This document shows positions 53,565-61,724 of a stretch of DNA of 64,000 nt, one piece after another (position 1 is the stretch's first letter; each line of letters begins with the position of its first letter). Below the pieces are notes generated by a model. It was not told where the DNA came from and searched no databases. It saw only the letters and a program-made list of their open reading frames with translations. The translations under genes and the position numbers were made by a program. Source of the DNA: Cyanobacteria bacterium TGS_CYA1 (lineage in GTDB: Bacteria > Cyanobacteriota > Vampirovibrionia > Obscuribacterales > Obscuribacteraceae); assembly GCA_026129135.1 (NCBI GenBank), contig JAHCIQ010000004.1:62001-126000 (forward strand), given 5' to 3'.

Positions 53565-54020
53565 ATGACAACTGGCCAGAGCGAACGCGCCGAACTTAAT
53601 ATTTTTATTGTCGATGACCATGAGATCGTGAGAACTGGTTTGAAGCTGCTTTTAGCGCAGTGGCCAAACATAAAATTGGTCGGTGAAGCTTCTAACGGGC
53701 AGGAAGTGCTCGACCTTGCTGACTCTAGTACAGCCGATATAGTTTTGATGGATGTTGCGATGCCTATCATGGATGGGATTGAAGCAACCGACAAACTTTT
53801 GTCCAAGCACAAAAATATGAAAGTGATTATGCTAACTTCAAAGGGAGATGAAGGGACTATTCTTGCTGCACTTTCATCTGGTGCCAGCGGATACTGCTTG
53901 AAAGATGTGTCTCCTCAACGACTGTACAACGGTATGCAGTGCGTCTTGAAAGGCGATTTGTGGCTTGATTCCGAAATCGCATCTGTGATTATCCGCAGTT
54001 TTCCCAAAAATGCCAATTAA
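53565..54020 (+). CDS. Response-regulator receiver, stops at an in-frame TAA before its HTH
   Basis: A 151-residue receiver domain of the NarL/FixJ type: DDHE acidic pair, phospho-acceptor Asp63 (VLMDVAMP), switch Thr in IMLTSKG, and Lys in YCLKDV. The frame ends at a TAA at 54018-54020. Beyond it, the same frame continues through a Pro/Ser linker into a LuxR-type HTH (entry at 54069). A single base change in one codon therefore separates a normal full-length regulator into two parts. As it stands, this is a stand-alone receiver. Confidence 0.85.
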   Translation: MTTGQSERAELNIFIVDDHEIVRTGLKLLLAQWPNIKLVGEASNGQEVLDLADSSTADIVLMDVAMPIMDGIEATDKLLSKHKNMKVIMLTSKGDEGTILAALSSGASGYCLKDVSPQRLYNGMQCVLKGDLWLDSEIASVIIRSFPKNAN

Positions 54021-54068
54021 GCGACTGAGACAGCTTCAGGGACTGCGCCCCAACCACCATCTGAAAAT

Positions 54069-54338
54069 TTGGCTATTCCAAAGCCCAGAGTAACTCCTCC
54101 TTTAGGCGTTGGGGGCAAAGGCAATTTGCGTCTTCAAAGTGCCGAATTCTTATCTTCCCGCGAGCTCGAAGTTCTAGCATTAATTGTCGATGGACTGTCA
54201 AATCAAGCAATTGCAGACAAACTTGTAATAAGTATTGACACTGTCAAAACACATATTCGACATATTATGGAAAAAATGTCTGTGAGTGACCGAACACAGG
54301 CAGCTATCAAAGCTATCAGAAATAATCTGGTCGAATAG
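54069..54338 (+). CDS. LuxR/NarL-type HTH, in frame after the premature stop
   Basis: An 89-residue C-terminal half: LSSRELEVLALIVDGLSNQAIADKLVISIDTVKTHIRHIMEKMSVSDRTQAAIKAI, the complete DNA-binding domain. The given start is a TTG at 54069; there is no ATG between the stop and the domain. The frame is open from 54021. It could be translated by re-initiation or by stop-codon read-through, or the gene may be dead. The full-length relative at 59330 shows the same architecture without a stop. Confidence 0.7.
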   Translation: MAIPKPRVTPPLGVGGKGNLRLQSAEFLSSRELEVLALIVDGLSNQAIADKLVISIDTVKTHIRHIMEKMSVSDRTQAAIKAIRNNLVE

Positions 54339-54524
54339 TCTATTAGAAGTCCAAATTTTAATGGTATTGCCCCTGGTGTCAGTTCCTTTTGGGTGAGCAA
54401 TTGGCAGATCCGAGTGCGTGTGCTATAAAAGAAAAAGACGTTCCTAATTCAAGTCTGGCGTAAGTTAATTCTGACAGGGATCATTTTAACAGACTCCCTG
54501 TGTTTCATTAGGACGACAAAACGA

Positions 54525-55988
54525 GTGAAGCGACTTCTTTTAATAGAAGACAGTAAAGTCGATGCAATGGAAGCTCAGGCTGCTATCGAGTTAAACGCGC
54601 CTGGAGAATTTCAGTTTACTATTTGTCGAAGCATCAAAGACGCGTTGAAAAAGCTTCAAAGTGAAACTTTCGATCTCATAAGTCTTGACCTGAATCTCCC
54701 TGATGCAGAGCGCCTTACAGGTCTTGCTCAATTAAAAGAATTTGTCAAATCCACACCTTTAGTAGTAATGACTGGCGAAAACGAACCAGCTCTAGGACTT
54801 GAGGCTATTACTCTTGGTGCGCAAGACTTCGTGGTCAAGGGTGCTTCGAGCTACGGAAAATTGCTGGCTAGAGTTTTTAATCATGCAATCGAGCGCAAAA
54901 AAATGACCGCCTTGTCGATGCAAACGCTCGAACTCGAGCATAAGGTTTTGAATGAAGCGCTCAAACAATCACAACTTTTGGTGGTCCGACTGGACCGTGA
55001 TTTGAAAATTGTTTTTGCAAGCGACACCTGCCAAAACAAGTTTGGACTTGATGCAAACGGTTTTTCTGAAAAACACATTAGTGACGTTTTGCCTGGTTTG
55101 GAACTAGAGCAGGTTCGCGAAGCAATTGAAAATCGTAAACAATTGGAAATAAAAGAATTGCGTTTGAGCGGAATTACAAAAGCAGTTCACGAAGATATCT
55201 GGGTAGATGTGTTTTTCTGGCCGTATAACCATGTAGACAGAGATAACGATGAATACATGCTCTTGCTTGTCGATGTTTCTGACAGACTCAATGCAAAATT
55301 GCAACGTGACGAGTTTCTTGCGGCTCTTGCTCATGATGTCAAAAATCCGCTCGTGGGTGAGCAACAAGTATTGACCGGTATTTTATCCGGTGCCAAAGAC
55401 GCTTTACCACCTATTTATTACGACTCTTTGCTTTCATTGCGTAGAAGCAATCAGGCTCTTCTATTGATGTTGTCCAATTTGATTGATGTGTACAACATTG
55501 AGGCGAATGAGCGCCAATTCGTTTTTGAGAATGTCAATTTATTAAGAGTGATTGACGAGGTGCTCCTGAACTTCAAGTTTCTTTTGAAGAGTGCCGACAT
55601 TAAAGTGGTAAAAAAAGAATTTCCTGAATCTTTCGTGGCAAAGCTGGACGTTACTGCTTTTGTGCGAATCTTTTCTAATCTCTTGCATAATGCATGTAAG
55701 TTTGCAAAGAAAGGAAGCGAAGTCAATCTTTATCTTGTAAGCGATGCAAACGAATTTCAATTTGGTGTAGAAAGTTTTGGAGCTCCAATTAAGGACGATG
55801 AAAAAAACATTTTGTTCAAACGATTTAAACGAAGCCTCTTAGGACAAGAATATCTGCATAGCTCCGGACTTGGACTATATTTGTGCAAAAGACTTGCAGA
55901 AGGTCATAATGGCTCCATCGAATGTGTGAACAAAGGCGAGACCACTAGATTGGTTGTGACTTTTCCTCTAACAGCTGGTGACACTTAA
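54525..55988 (+). CDS. Receiver-PAS histidine kinase
   Basis: A 487-residue protein starting at GTG 54525. Residues 1-125 are a receiver (Glu8/Asp9, Asp55, Lys105). Residues about 150-258 are PAS-like (VVRLDRDLKIVFAS). The HisKA domain has ALAHDVKNPL with His270, and the ATPase has its N box (NLLHNACKFA) and G box (HSSGLGLYLCKRL). No membrane helix is visible, so it is cytoplasmic. The receiver-first order suggests it acts downstream in a phosphorelay. Its C-terminus overlaps the 3' end of the convergent kinase gene by 4 nt. The broken regulator upstream is its likely former partner. Confidence 0.93.
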   Translation: MKRLLLIEDSKVDAMEAQAAIELNAPGEFQFTICRSIKDALKKLQSETFDLISLDLNLPDAERLTGLAQLKEFVKSTPLVVMTGENEPALGLEAITLGAQDFVVKGASSYGKLLARVFNHAIERKKMTALSMQTLELEHKVLNEALKQSQLLVVRLDRDLKIVFASDTCQNKFGLDANGFSEKHISDVLPGLELEQVREAIENRKQLEIKELRLSGITKAVHEDIWVDVFFWPYNHVDRDNDEYMLLLVDVSDRLNAKLQRDEFLAALAHDVKNPLVGEQQVLTGILSGAKDALPPIYYDSLLSLRRSNQALLLMLSNLIDVYNIEANERQFVFENVNLLRVIDEVLLNFKFLLKSADIKVVKKEFPESFVAKLDVTAFVRIFSNLLHNACKFAKKGSEVNLYLVSDANEFQFGVESFGAPIKDDEKNILFKRFKRSLLGQEYLHSSGLGLYLCKRLAEGHNGSIECVNKGETTRLVVTFPLTAGDT

Positions 55989-57616
55989 TCTAGTACCACA
56001 CCTTCGAGATATGTCTTCAATTCTTGCATCGATTTGAAACGTTGATCTTTGTTCTTTTGCAAAGCTTTCATCACAAGACCCTGACAAAAATCGTTCAGCA
56101 AGGAACCTTGTTCGGTGTCGCCTATGTGGGGACATTCTTCGTGCATGTGTTTGTACATGACTTCTATTACTGATTTTCCGACTATTGGTGGAAGTCCTAT
56201 CAGACATTCGTACATGAGACATCCCATCGAATAAATATCGGATCTGTAGTCGAGTTCGTCTCCACGGCACTGCTCGGGGCTCATGTATAGAGGACTGCCA
56301 AATACCTGACCCATTTCGGTTGCTACCACATTGTTATTCACAAGCGGTTTGCATAATTTGACTGTGCCGAAGTCGGCAATTTTAACTACCATATCTGGCT
56401 TGCCGAAGTTAGAAACAAGTACGTTATTGGGCTTCAGGTCACGGTGGATTACACCCTGGTCGTGTGCGAATTGCAATCCGTCGCAAATTTGCTTGAAAAT
56501 CGGTATGACTTGCTCGATGCTCAAGAAGCCATATTCGTCTATTATTTTGCTCAAGGAGACAGCTTCAAAATAATCCATGATCATGAAGGCAGAACCATTT
56601 GAGGTAATGCCAAAATCAGTGATTGTCGTGATATTTGGATGCTTCAGTTTACTCAGTGCCTGTGCTTCCAGTGAAAATCTTTGCATTAGTTGTATTTCTT
56701 GCATGTGGCTTGCATGCAATATTTTTATAGCAACCAGATTTTTCATGAATCTGTGGCGAGCCTTGTAAACAGAGCCCCCGGCACCAGCTCCAAGTAAGGA
56801 AAGAATTTCATAACGGTCGGCAAAAATAGAACCAATCAGTTCGTTTGGTTTGGTAGTGCCTCCACATTCGGTGCATCTGTCAGAAAAGGAAGTTTGAGGG
56901 GTGCTGCAATCTGTGCAGATGCGAGCAAGCTCATGTTCGCCTGAATATTTCTTTGTATGAGGACCTGAATCTACGCTCGATTTGCCCTGGGCGACACGGT
57001 GCAGTACTTGAGTCATGTACGAGTAAACATCCATCTCGCTCATGCTGTAGTTGGCGGCAATTTCTTGCACAGATGCTCCTTCCATAATTAGATTCAAAAT
57101 TTCAAGTTCGTTATCGGGCAGAATCGAGTATCTTTTAGTTTCAGCAAATTGTTTTGTATTCACTAATTTGAATGCCTTTAACGCTAAGTCGTCAGCAAGC
57201 CAGGTCCCGCCTTCAGCTACTTTGTGAATGGCTTGACGTACGCTTTCGACCGCCGAGTCTTTTACGCAATATCCATCTGCACCTGCTTTGAATGCGGCCA
57301 TGATCGTGTTTTCATCCGTGTGGCTGCTCAAAATCAAAACTTTGGAATTGGATAGTTTCTTAATTTGATTCGTAGCGCTGATGCCGTCCATACCGGGCAA
57401 GCCTACGTCCATTACTATGACGTCAGGTTTGAGCCTGGCAGCTTTATCCAGGACATCAGTGCCGCTTGCAGCTTCTCCTACTACTTGCAGGTCGTCAAAA
57501 CCTTGCAAAGACAGTTTCAATCCCAATCTAACTACTTCGTGATCTTCGGCTATTAAGAGCCTGATTACAGAATTATTTGTCGTTTCGGCAGTAATGCTGT
57601 TCATCATAATAGTCAC
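55985..57616 (-). CDS. Receiver / LuxR-like / zinc-ribbon / Ser-Thr kinase fusion
   Basis: A 543-residue fusion. Residues 17-135 are a NarL-type receiver (EDHE, Asp70, Lys119). Residues about 165-212 read as a degenerate LuxR HTH (LPDNELEILNLIMEGASVQEIAANYSMSEMDV). Residues 234-251 form a four-Cys zinc ribbon (C..C, 10 residues, C..C). Residues 269-543 are a complete Ser/Thr kinase: GAGAGG (277-281), Lys298, HRDLKPNN (391-398), DFG (415-417), SPLYMSPEQ. The kinase lacks a membrane helix. A phosphorylated receiver may control kinase output, joining two-component and Ser/Thr signalling in one protein. ATG at 57616 is given; ATG at 57604 is possible. Confidence 0.93.
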   Translation of the reverse strand: MTIMMNSITAETTNNSVIRLLIAEDHEVVRLGLKLSLQGFDDLQVVGEAASGTDVLDKAARLKPDVIVMDVGLPGMDGISATNQIKKLSNSKVLILSSHTDENTIMAAFKAGADGYCVKDSAVESVRQAIHKVAEGGTWLADDLALKAFKLVNTKQFAETKRYSILPDNELEILNLIMEGASVQEIAANYSMSEMDVYSYMTQVLHRVAQGKSSVDSGPHTKKYSGEHELARICTDCSTPQTSFSDRCTECGGTTKPNELIGSIFADRYEILSLLGAGAGGSVYKARHRFMKNLVAIKILHASHMQEIQLMQRFSLEAQALSKLKHPNITTITDFGITSNGSAFMIMDYFEAVSLSKIIDEYGFLSIEQVIPIFKQICDGLQFAHDQGVIHRDLKPNNVLVSNFGKPDMVVKIADFGTVKLCKPLVNNNVVATEMGQVFGSPLYMSPEQCRGDELDYRSDIYSMGCLMYECLIGLPPIVGKSVIEVMYKHMHEECPHIGDTEQGSLLNDFCQGLVMKALQKNKDQRFKSMQELKTYLEGVVLD

Positions 57617-57925
57617 CGATTGAATTTGGCTGTGTCAGGGCTTCCTATTACAGTCATATCTAATCTGGTGCAATATAGCTATTACACGCAAGGTGGATTC
57701 AGGTGTTCACCGCAAGGGTGATTATCCTTAGGGGCAGTAGGTTTCGGATTTCAAAGCCAACTGCTTGAAGTATTCTTTGTCCATTTTAGGGTCGAGTTTT
57801 TGATAAAACGCTTTAACTCGCTCAATTTTTTGTGTCCGCAGGTCGGTATACATATATATAAGTTGCGATCAGAATTCACTGAACCAGCCAGATTACCGTA
57901 CATAATGCCTGAAAATTACACCCGG
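57617..57925. other. 309-nt region between fumC and receiver-kinase gene
   Basis: It holds the promoter region of the receiver-kinase gene (minus strand) and a possible 41-codon gene at 57728-57853. Nothing else is evident. Confidence 0.4.
57728..57853 (-). CDS. Possible 41-residue small protein
   Basis: The minus strand has an ATG at 57853 and a TAA at 57728, giving a lysine/glutamate/tyrosine-rich helix-like protein (MYTDLRTQKIERVKAFYQKL, then DPKMDKEYFKQLALKSETYC). The composition and third-codon bases look coding, but there is no ribosome site. It could be a small protein or a remnant. It is closely followed downstream by the receiver-kinase gene. Confidence 0.4.
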   Translation of the reverse strand: MYTDLRTQKIERVKAFYQKLDPKMDKEYFKQLALKSETYCP

Positions 57926-59317
57926 TCAGTCGCTTTGGCTAATCATTCTATGAGGGTCGAGCAAAGAATTTAACTCGACTTGAGAGAGACTGGTTTCTTC
58001 TTTTGCCACTTCTTTTATAGTCTTGCCGCTTTCATAAGCCAGGTGAGCTATTCTGGCTGATGCGTCATAGCCTATGGCAGGAACCAGAGCCGTACAAAGT
58101 GAAAGTCCTGCTTCTACCATTTGAGGTCCTTTTGCTGTTGCTTCGAGCCCTTCGATGCATTGATTTGCAAAGTTCTGACTGGCGCTTGCTAGCAAATTAA
58201 TCGATTGCAGAAGGTTGTAGCAAGCAATAGGAAGCATTACATTCAATTCGAAATTGCCCGATTGTCCGGCTATGTTTATAGTCACGTCATTTCCAATAAC
58301 CTGGGCACAAACCATTGCAAGCGATTCGGCAATCACCGGGTTGACTTTGCCTGGCATGATTGACGAACCGGGTTGGACTGCAGGAAGTTGAATTTCGCCA
58401 AATCCAGCTCGCGGTCCGCATCCCATGAAGCGAATATCGTTTGCTATTTTGAGTAAGCTTACTGCAATTGTTTTTAAGACTCCTGAAGCATCGACAATTT
58501 CATCTATAGTGCTTTGAGCTTGAAAGTGATTGGTCGTCTCTTTCAAATTGATTTTGAGGTCTTTGCTGATTAACTCAATTACTTCTCTGGCGAAATGAGA
58601 TTTGGTATTGATACCCGTTCCCACCGCCGTGCCACCCAGAGCCAGACTTTCTAAGCGCGTTCTGGCATATTGCAGCCTCTCTTTTGCTCGCTCTATTTGT
58701 CCTTTGTATCCAAGAAATTCCTGTCCAAGCAAAATAGGTGTAGCGTCTTGCAAATGTGTTCTGCCCGTTTTTATCACACCCATGAATTGCTGTGATTTCT
58801 TTTCGAAAGCCGCCTCGAGTAACGTTAAGGCCGGTTCGAGTTTTTCTGTGATGTCTATAAGAGCGGCAATGTGAATTGCAGTGGGAATGGCGTCGTTAGA
58901 AGACATTCCTGCATTTACATGGTCGTTTGGATGAATCAGAGATCTATTATTTTCGCCACCTCTGGCTCCGGTCAGAATTTCGATTGCGCGACTTGTAATC
59001 ACTTCGTTGGCATTCATGTTGGTAGAAGTGCCAGAACCAGTTTGAAAAATATCGACTACGAACTGATCATCGAATTTGCCTTCAGCTGCTTCGCGACTGG
59101 CTTTTTGAATAGCTTCCGATTTTTTCTTGTCTATGACACCGTCTTTTTCATTGACCGCGCATCCATATAACTTTATTAGGCAAAGTGCGCGAATAAATGA
59201 GCGAGTAAAACGCAAATCGCTGATTGGAAAATTCATCACAGCACGCTTAGTGCTTGCGCCATAGTAGGCGTCGTCTGGAACTTCCATTTCGCCCATCGAA
59301 TCTTTTTCTTTACGCAT
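57926..59317 (-). CDS. fumC: Class II fumarate hydratase
   Basis: A 463-residue member of the aspartase/fumarase family. Catalytic features are HPNDHVNAGMSSND (129-142), GRTHLQDATP with His188, and the signature GSSIMPGKVNP (317-327). MPG rather than MPA, ACAQV-like VCAQVIGND and SGNFELNV favour fumarase over aspartase. It interconverts fumarate and malate. It is the last gene of a five-gene minus-strand run, 12 nt after the response regulator, an unexpected place for a TCA-cycle enzyme. Confidence 0.9.
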   Translation of the reverse strand: MRKEKDSMGEMEVPDDAYYGASTKRAVMNFPISDLRFTRSFIRALCLIKLYGCAVNEKDGVIDKKKSEAIQKASREAAEGKFDDQFVVDIFQTGSGTSTNMNANEVITSRAIEILTGARGGENNRSLIHPNDHVNAGMSSNDAIPTAIHIAALIDITEKLEPALTLLEAAFEKKSQQFMGVIKTGRTHLQDATPILLGQEFLGYKGQIERAKERLQYARTRLESLALGGTAVGTGINTKSHFAREVIELISKDLKINLKETTNHFQAQSTIDEIVDASGVLKTIAVSLLKIANDIRFMGCGPRAGFGEIQLPAVQPGSSIMPGKVNPVIAESLAMVCAQVIGNDVTINIAGQSGNFELNVMLPIACYNLLQSINLLASASQNFANQCIEGLEATAKGPQMVEAGLSLCTALVPAIGYDASARIAHLAYESGKTIKEVAKEETSLSQVELNSLLDPHRMISQSD

Positions 59318-59329
59318 CTAATTTTTTTC

Positions 59330-60025
59330 CTAAATGTCGAATAGACCTTCACGCATAGCTTTAACAGCGGCCTGGGTGCGGTCTGAAACGCGCAATTTTT
59401 CCATGATATGACGCATATGTGTCTTTACAGTTTCTACGCTCAAAACGAGCTTTTCTGCAATTTCTTGATTAGTGAGTCCGTCTGTGACCAGACGCAAAAC
59501 ATCTAGCTCGCGACTTGAAAGTGATTCGATATCTTTTTTATTTTCTTTTGTTTCTTGCTCTTTGACTGAAGAGGCATCGAGTGATTTTAAATTATTTAGA
59601 GACGCGCTGAGCAATTTGCGCGCGATGAGCGGGTCTAGCCAGGCTGCTCCGTCATAAACAGAGCGCACGGCAAAACAAAGTTGTTCTCCGGATGTCTCTT
59701 TCAAGCAATATCCGTCTGCTCCAGCTGCAAGTGCAGCAAATATATGGCGGTCGTCCCGATGCGAAGTGAGCATGACCACTTTTGAATTTTCGTTTTTACT
59801 TTTGACTTTGCGTGTGGTTTCGACACCGTCCATGAAAGGCAATCCAATGTCCATAACGACCACATCGGGCTTTAATGCTTCAAGCTTTTCAAGGGCATCG
59901 AGACCGTCAATGGCTACACCAACAACTTCGATGTCTTTTTGACCGGGCACATGTTTTTCAAGCACAACTTTTAGTCCGACCCGGACTATTTCTTGATCGT
60001 CAACGATTAAGACCGATATTGACAT
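59330..60025 (-). CDS. NarL/FixJ-type response regulator
   Basis: A 231-residue regulator: receiver with Asp9/Asp10, Asp59 (VVVMDIGLP), Thr87-Ser switch (MLTSHR) and Lys109, a Ser/Lys-rich linker and the LuxR-type HTH (LSSRELDVLRLVTDGLTNQEIAEKLVLSVETVKTHMRHIMEKLRVSDRTQAAVKAM). Intact throughout and very close to the broken regulator at 53565 (same HTH sequence over most positions). It probably controls its own operon and others. The cognate kinase may be the one at 54525. Confidence 0.95.
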   Translation of the reverse strand: MSISVLIVDDQEIVRVGLKVVLEKHVPGQKDIEVVGVAIDGLDALEKLEALKPDVVVMDIGLPFMDGVETTRKVKSKNENSKVVMLTSHRDDRHIFAALAAGADGYCLKETSGEQLCFAVRSVYDGAAWLDPLIARKLLSASLNNLKSLDASSVKEQETKENKKDIESLSSRELDVLRLVTDGLTNQEIAEKLVLSVETVKTHMRHIMEKLRVSDRTQAAVKAMREGLFDI

Positions 60026-60054
60026 GTGTGCCTTACTAAAAGTGAGTCTAGCAA

Positions 60055-60942
60055 TTATTCACAACTTGAAGGAATAAGGCAACTCGGACCCAAATTTACT
60101 TGCTTTGCCAGACTCTTTCCGTAAAGAACGGGAATTTGACCTTTGCAGACTTTGCAATTGGCTTTGGTCTCTGCCATCAATTTAATTTTGACCCGCTCGA
60201 ATAATACGGATAAATTTGTCGCTTCAGGCAGATTGCTCAATTCTTTAGCCCAAATTTGGAAAAAGGCTCCAGACGTGGTTGGTTGATTGTCCTTGCTGGA
60301 AATGGCGAGGACCAGCTTTTTGTTTTTTTCTATGCTCGATTCAGTTTTTTTGTCCACTATCAAATTGTAGACTCCAAACCAGCAGTCATCGGCTCCGATT
60401 GCTTCCACAGCGCCTGCAAAAGGACCTTCGATAAAGAGAAATGTGTTTTTCGCTTTGAGCCTTTTTAAGCTATCTAAGATTTGATCCAGGCGTAAAGCCG
60501 ATTTATCTATGTTTGAGGGGTCGGTGTCATAAGGTAGCAAATATACTTCTTTTTTGTGATCGCTTGGAAAACAAGGCAGTGACAGGAATATATAAACGTC
60601 GTCTTCTTCTTTTACATTGCTAGAAAGCCATCCCGCGCCTAGCTTTGCCAGAATTTCTTGTTGGGTAGAAAGTTCGTCTTCGAGCGTGCAATATTTTTGA
60701 GAGCTCAAAAGGTCTCGCCAGGCTGTTGCAAGCTTGGTGGCAGAGTGCTCTGGGTAGTGGTTAGCATTTAATTCTTTGTGTTCGAATTTGCTTACGCTAC
60801 ATGAAAGAAAATAATTGGAGCCTATTTTATTTGATTCTTTTTTGGAAAAAAAACAATGCGCAGGCAGATTGAAATTGGCGCAGGCTAACAGAAAAGCTAG
60901 AACCAGAGTCGTTAATGCCGCAAGAAATTTTCTACTGGGCAT
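60055..60942 (-). CDS. Exported caspase-fold protein without catalytic residues
   Basis: A 295-residue protein with a signal peptide or lipid-type N-terminus (hydrophobic LTTLVLAFLLACANFNL). The domain fits peptidase C14/caspase: NYFLSCSVSKFEH, HSATKLATAWRDLL, VYIFLSLPCFP, KEVYLLPYDTDPSNIDKSALRLDQILDSL and FLFIEGPFAGAVEAI. The catalytic His (SGHG) reads SLPC and the catalytic Cys (DACFSG) reads EGPFAG, so both are missing. It is a pseudo-caspase, probably a binding module. Its start overlaps the thioredoxin-like gene's end by 11 nt. Confidence 0.75.
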   Translation of the reverse strand: MPSRKFLAALTTLVLAFLLACANFNLPAHCFFSKKESNKIGSNYFLSCSVSKFEHKELNANHYPEHSATKLATAWRDLLSSQKYCTLEDELSTQQEILAKLGAGWLSSNVKEEDDVYIFLSLPCFPSDHKKEVYLLPYDTDPSNIDKSALRLDQILDSLKRLKAKNTFLFIEGPFAGAVEAIGADDCWFGVYNLIVDKKTESSIEKNKKLVLAISSKDNQPTTSGAFFQIWAKELSNLPEATNLSVLFERVKIKLMAETKANCKVCKGQIPVLYGKSLAKQVNLGPSCLIPSSCE

Positions 60943-61720
60943 CCTTCAATATTTTTTTGATACCGTTTTGAACACTCGATTCGCCAGAGAAGCCGACGCT
61001 ATAGGAAACCACTTCGCCTTCGTCGTTTAGAAATACCACGGTGGGAACAGGACTTACTTCATACTGGTCTACAAGTTGATCGTTTTTAGGATCGTCTACA
61101 TCCACTTTCATGAAGTTGAGCTCTTTGGCGTGTTCTTGCTTATACTTCGACATGACGTCGTCGAGTTTTTTGCAAGGCGCTGCCCAGGCTGCATAGAAAT
61201 TGATTACAGTCGGTTTGGCTGCTTCACCGGCTCCGCGCTCGCGAGCGATACCAAATAAAGATGCAAGCATTCTGGTATCAAATCCCATGCGCGGTTTTAT
61301 ATGATCACCGGGCATTGCGAGCAATTCGTCGTTGGCTTTTTTGGCGAATGGAGAGCCTTTGCCATAACGAATCGCCATACGAAAATGTTTTCTTGCATGA
61401 TTCAAATCTTTTGCTTTGAGATAGCATTTGCCCATCAAATAATGACATTCACCATCGTTTGATTTAACTTCTATTTGTTTGGAAAAATATTTGAGCGCTT
61501 CGCCATATTTTTGAGCCTGCATTAAGGCTTTGCCCTGAGCCAAATTAGGGCTTGCTGATGTCGTTTTTGCTTTTGTTTGCGCTTGCCCTTGCCCTTGAGA
61601 GGGTAGAGCCGTTTGAGTTTTAGCGTCACTGGCTAAATTGGACGAAAAAGCAAGGGCGCTTGCACTTACGCTTACACTTAATAAGACTGCTAAGTTGCGA
61701 CCGTCTTTGTGTTTGCTCAT
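60932..61720 (-). CDS. Exported TPR-thioredoxin-like protein with AAPC site
   Basis: A 262-residue protein with a signal peptide (1-35; AVLLSVSVSASALAFSS). Residues 58-130 are TPR-like (NLAQGKALMQAQKYGEALKYFSKQIEVKSNDGECHYLMGKC). Residues 165-262 are a thioredoxin fold: INFYAAWAAPCKKLDDV, MKVDVDDPKN, VSPVPTVVFLNDEGE. The active site WCGPC has become WAAPC: the first Cys is Ala, the second stays. It can hardly perform dithiol chemistry. The cis-Pro is intact. It is between the hydrolase and pseudo-caspase genes, with overlapping ends. Confidence 0.85.
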   Translation of the reverse strand: MSKHKDGRNLAVLLSVSVSASALAFSSNLASDAKTQTALPSQGQGQAQTKAKTTSASPNLAQGKALMQAQKYGEALKYFSKQIEVKSNDGECHYLMGKCYLKAKDLNHARKHFRMAIRYGKGSPFAKKANDELLAMPGDHIKPRMGFDTRMLASLFGIARERGAGEAAKPTVINFYAAWAAPCKKLDDVMSKYKQEHAKELNFMKVDVDDPKNDQLVDQYEVSPVPTVVFLNDEGEVVSYSVGFSGESSVQNGIKKILKDAQ

Positions 61721-61724
61721 TGAT

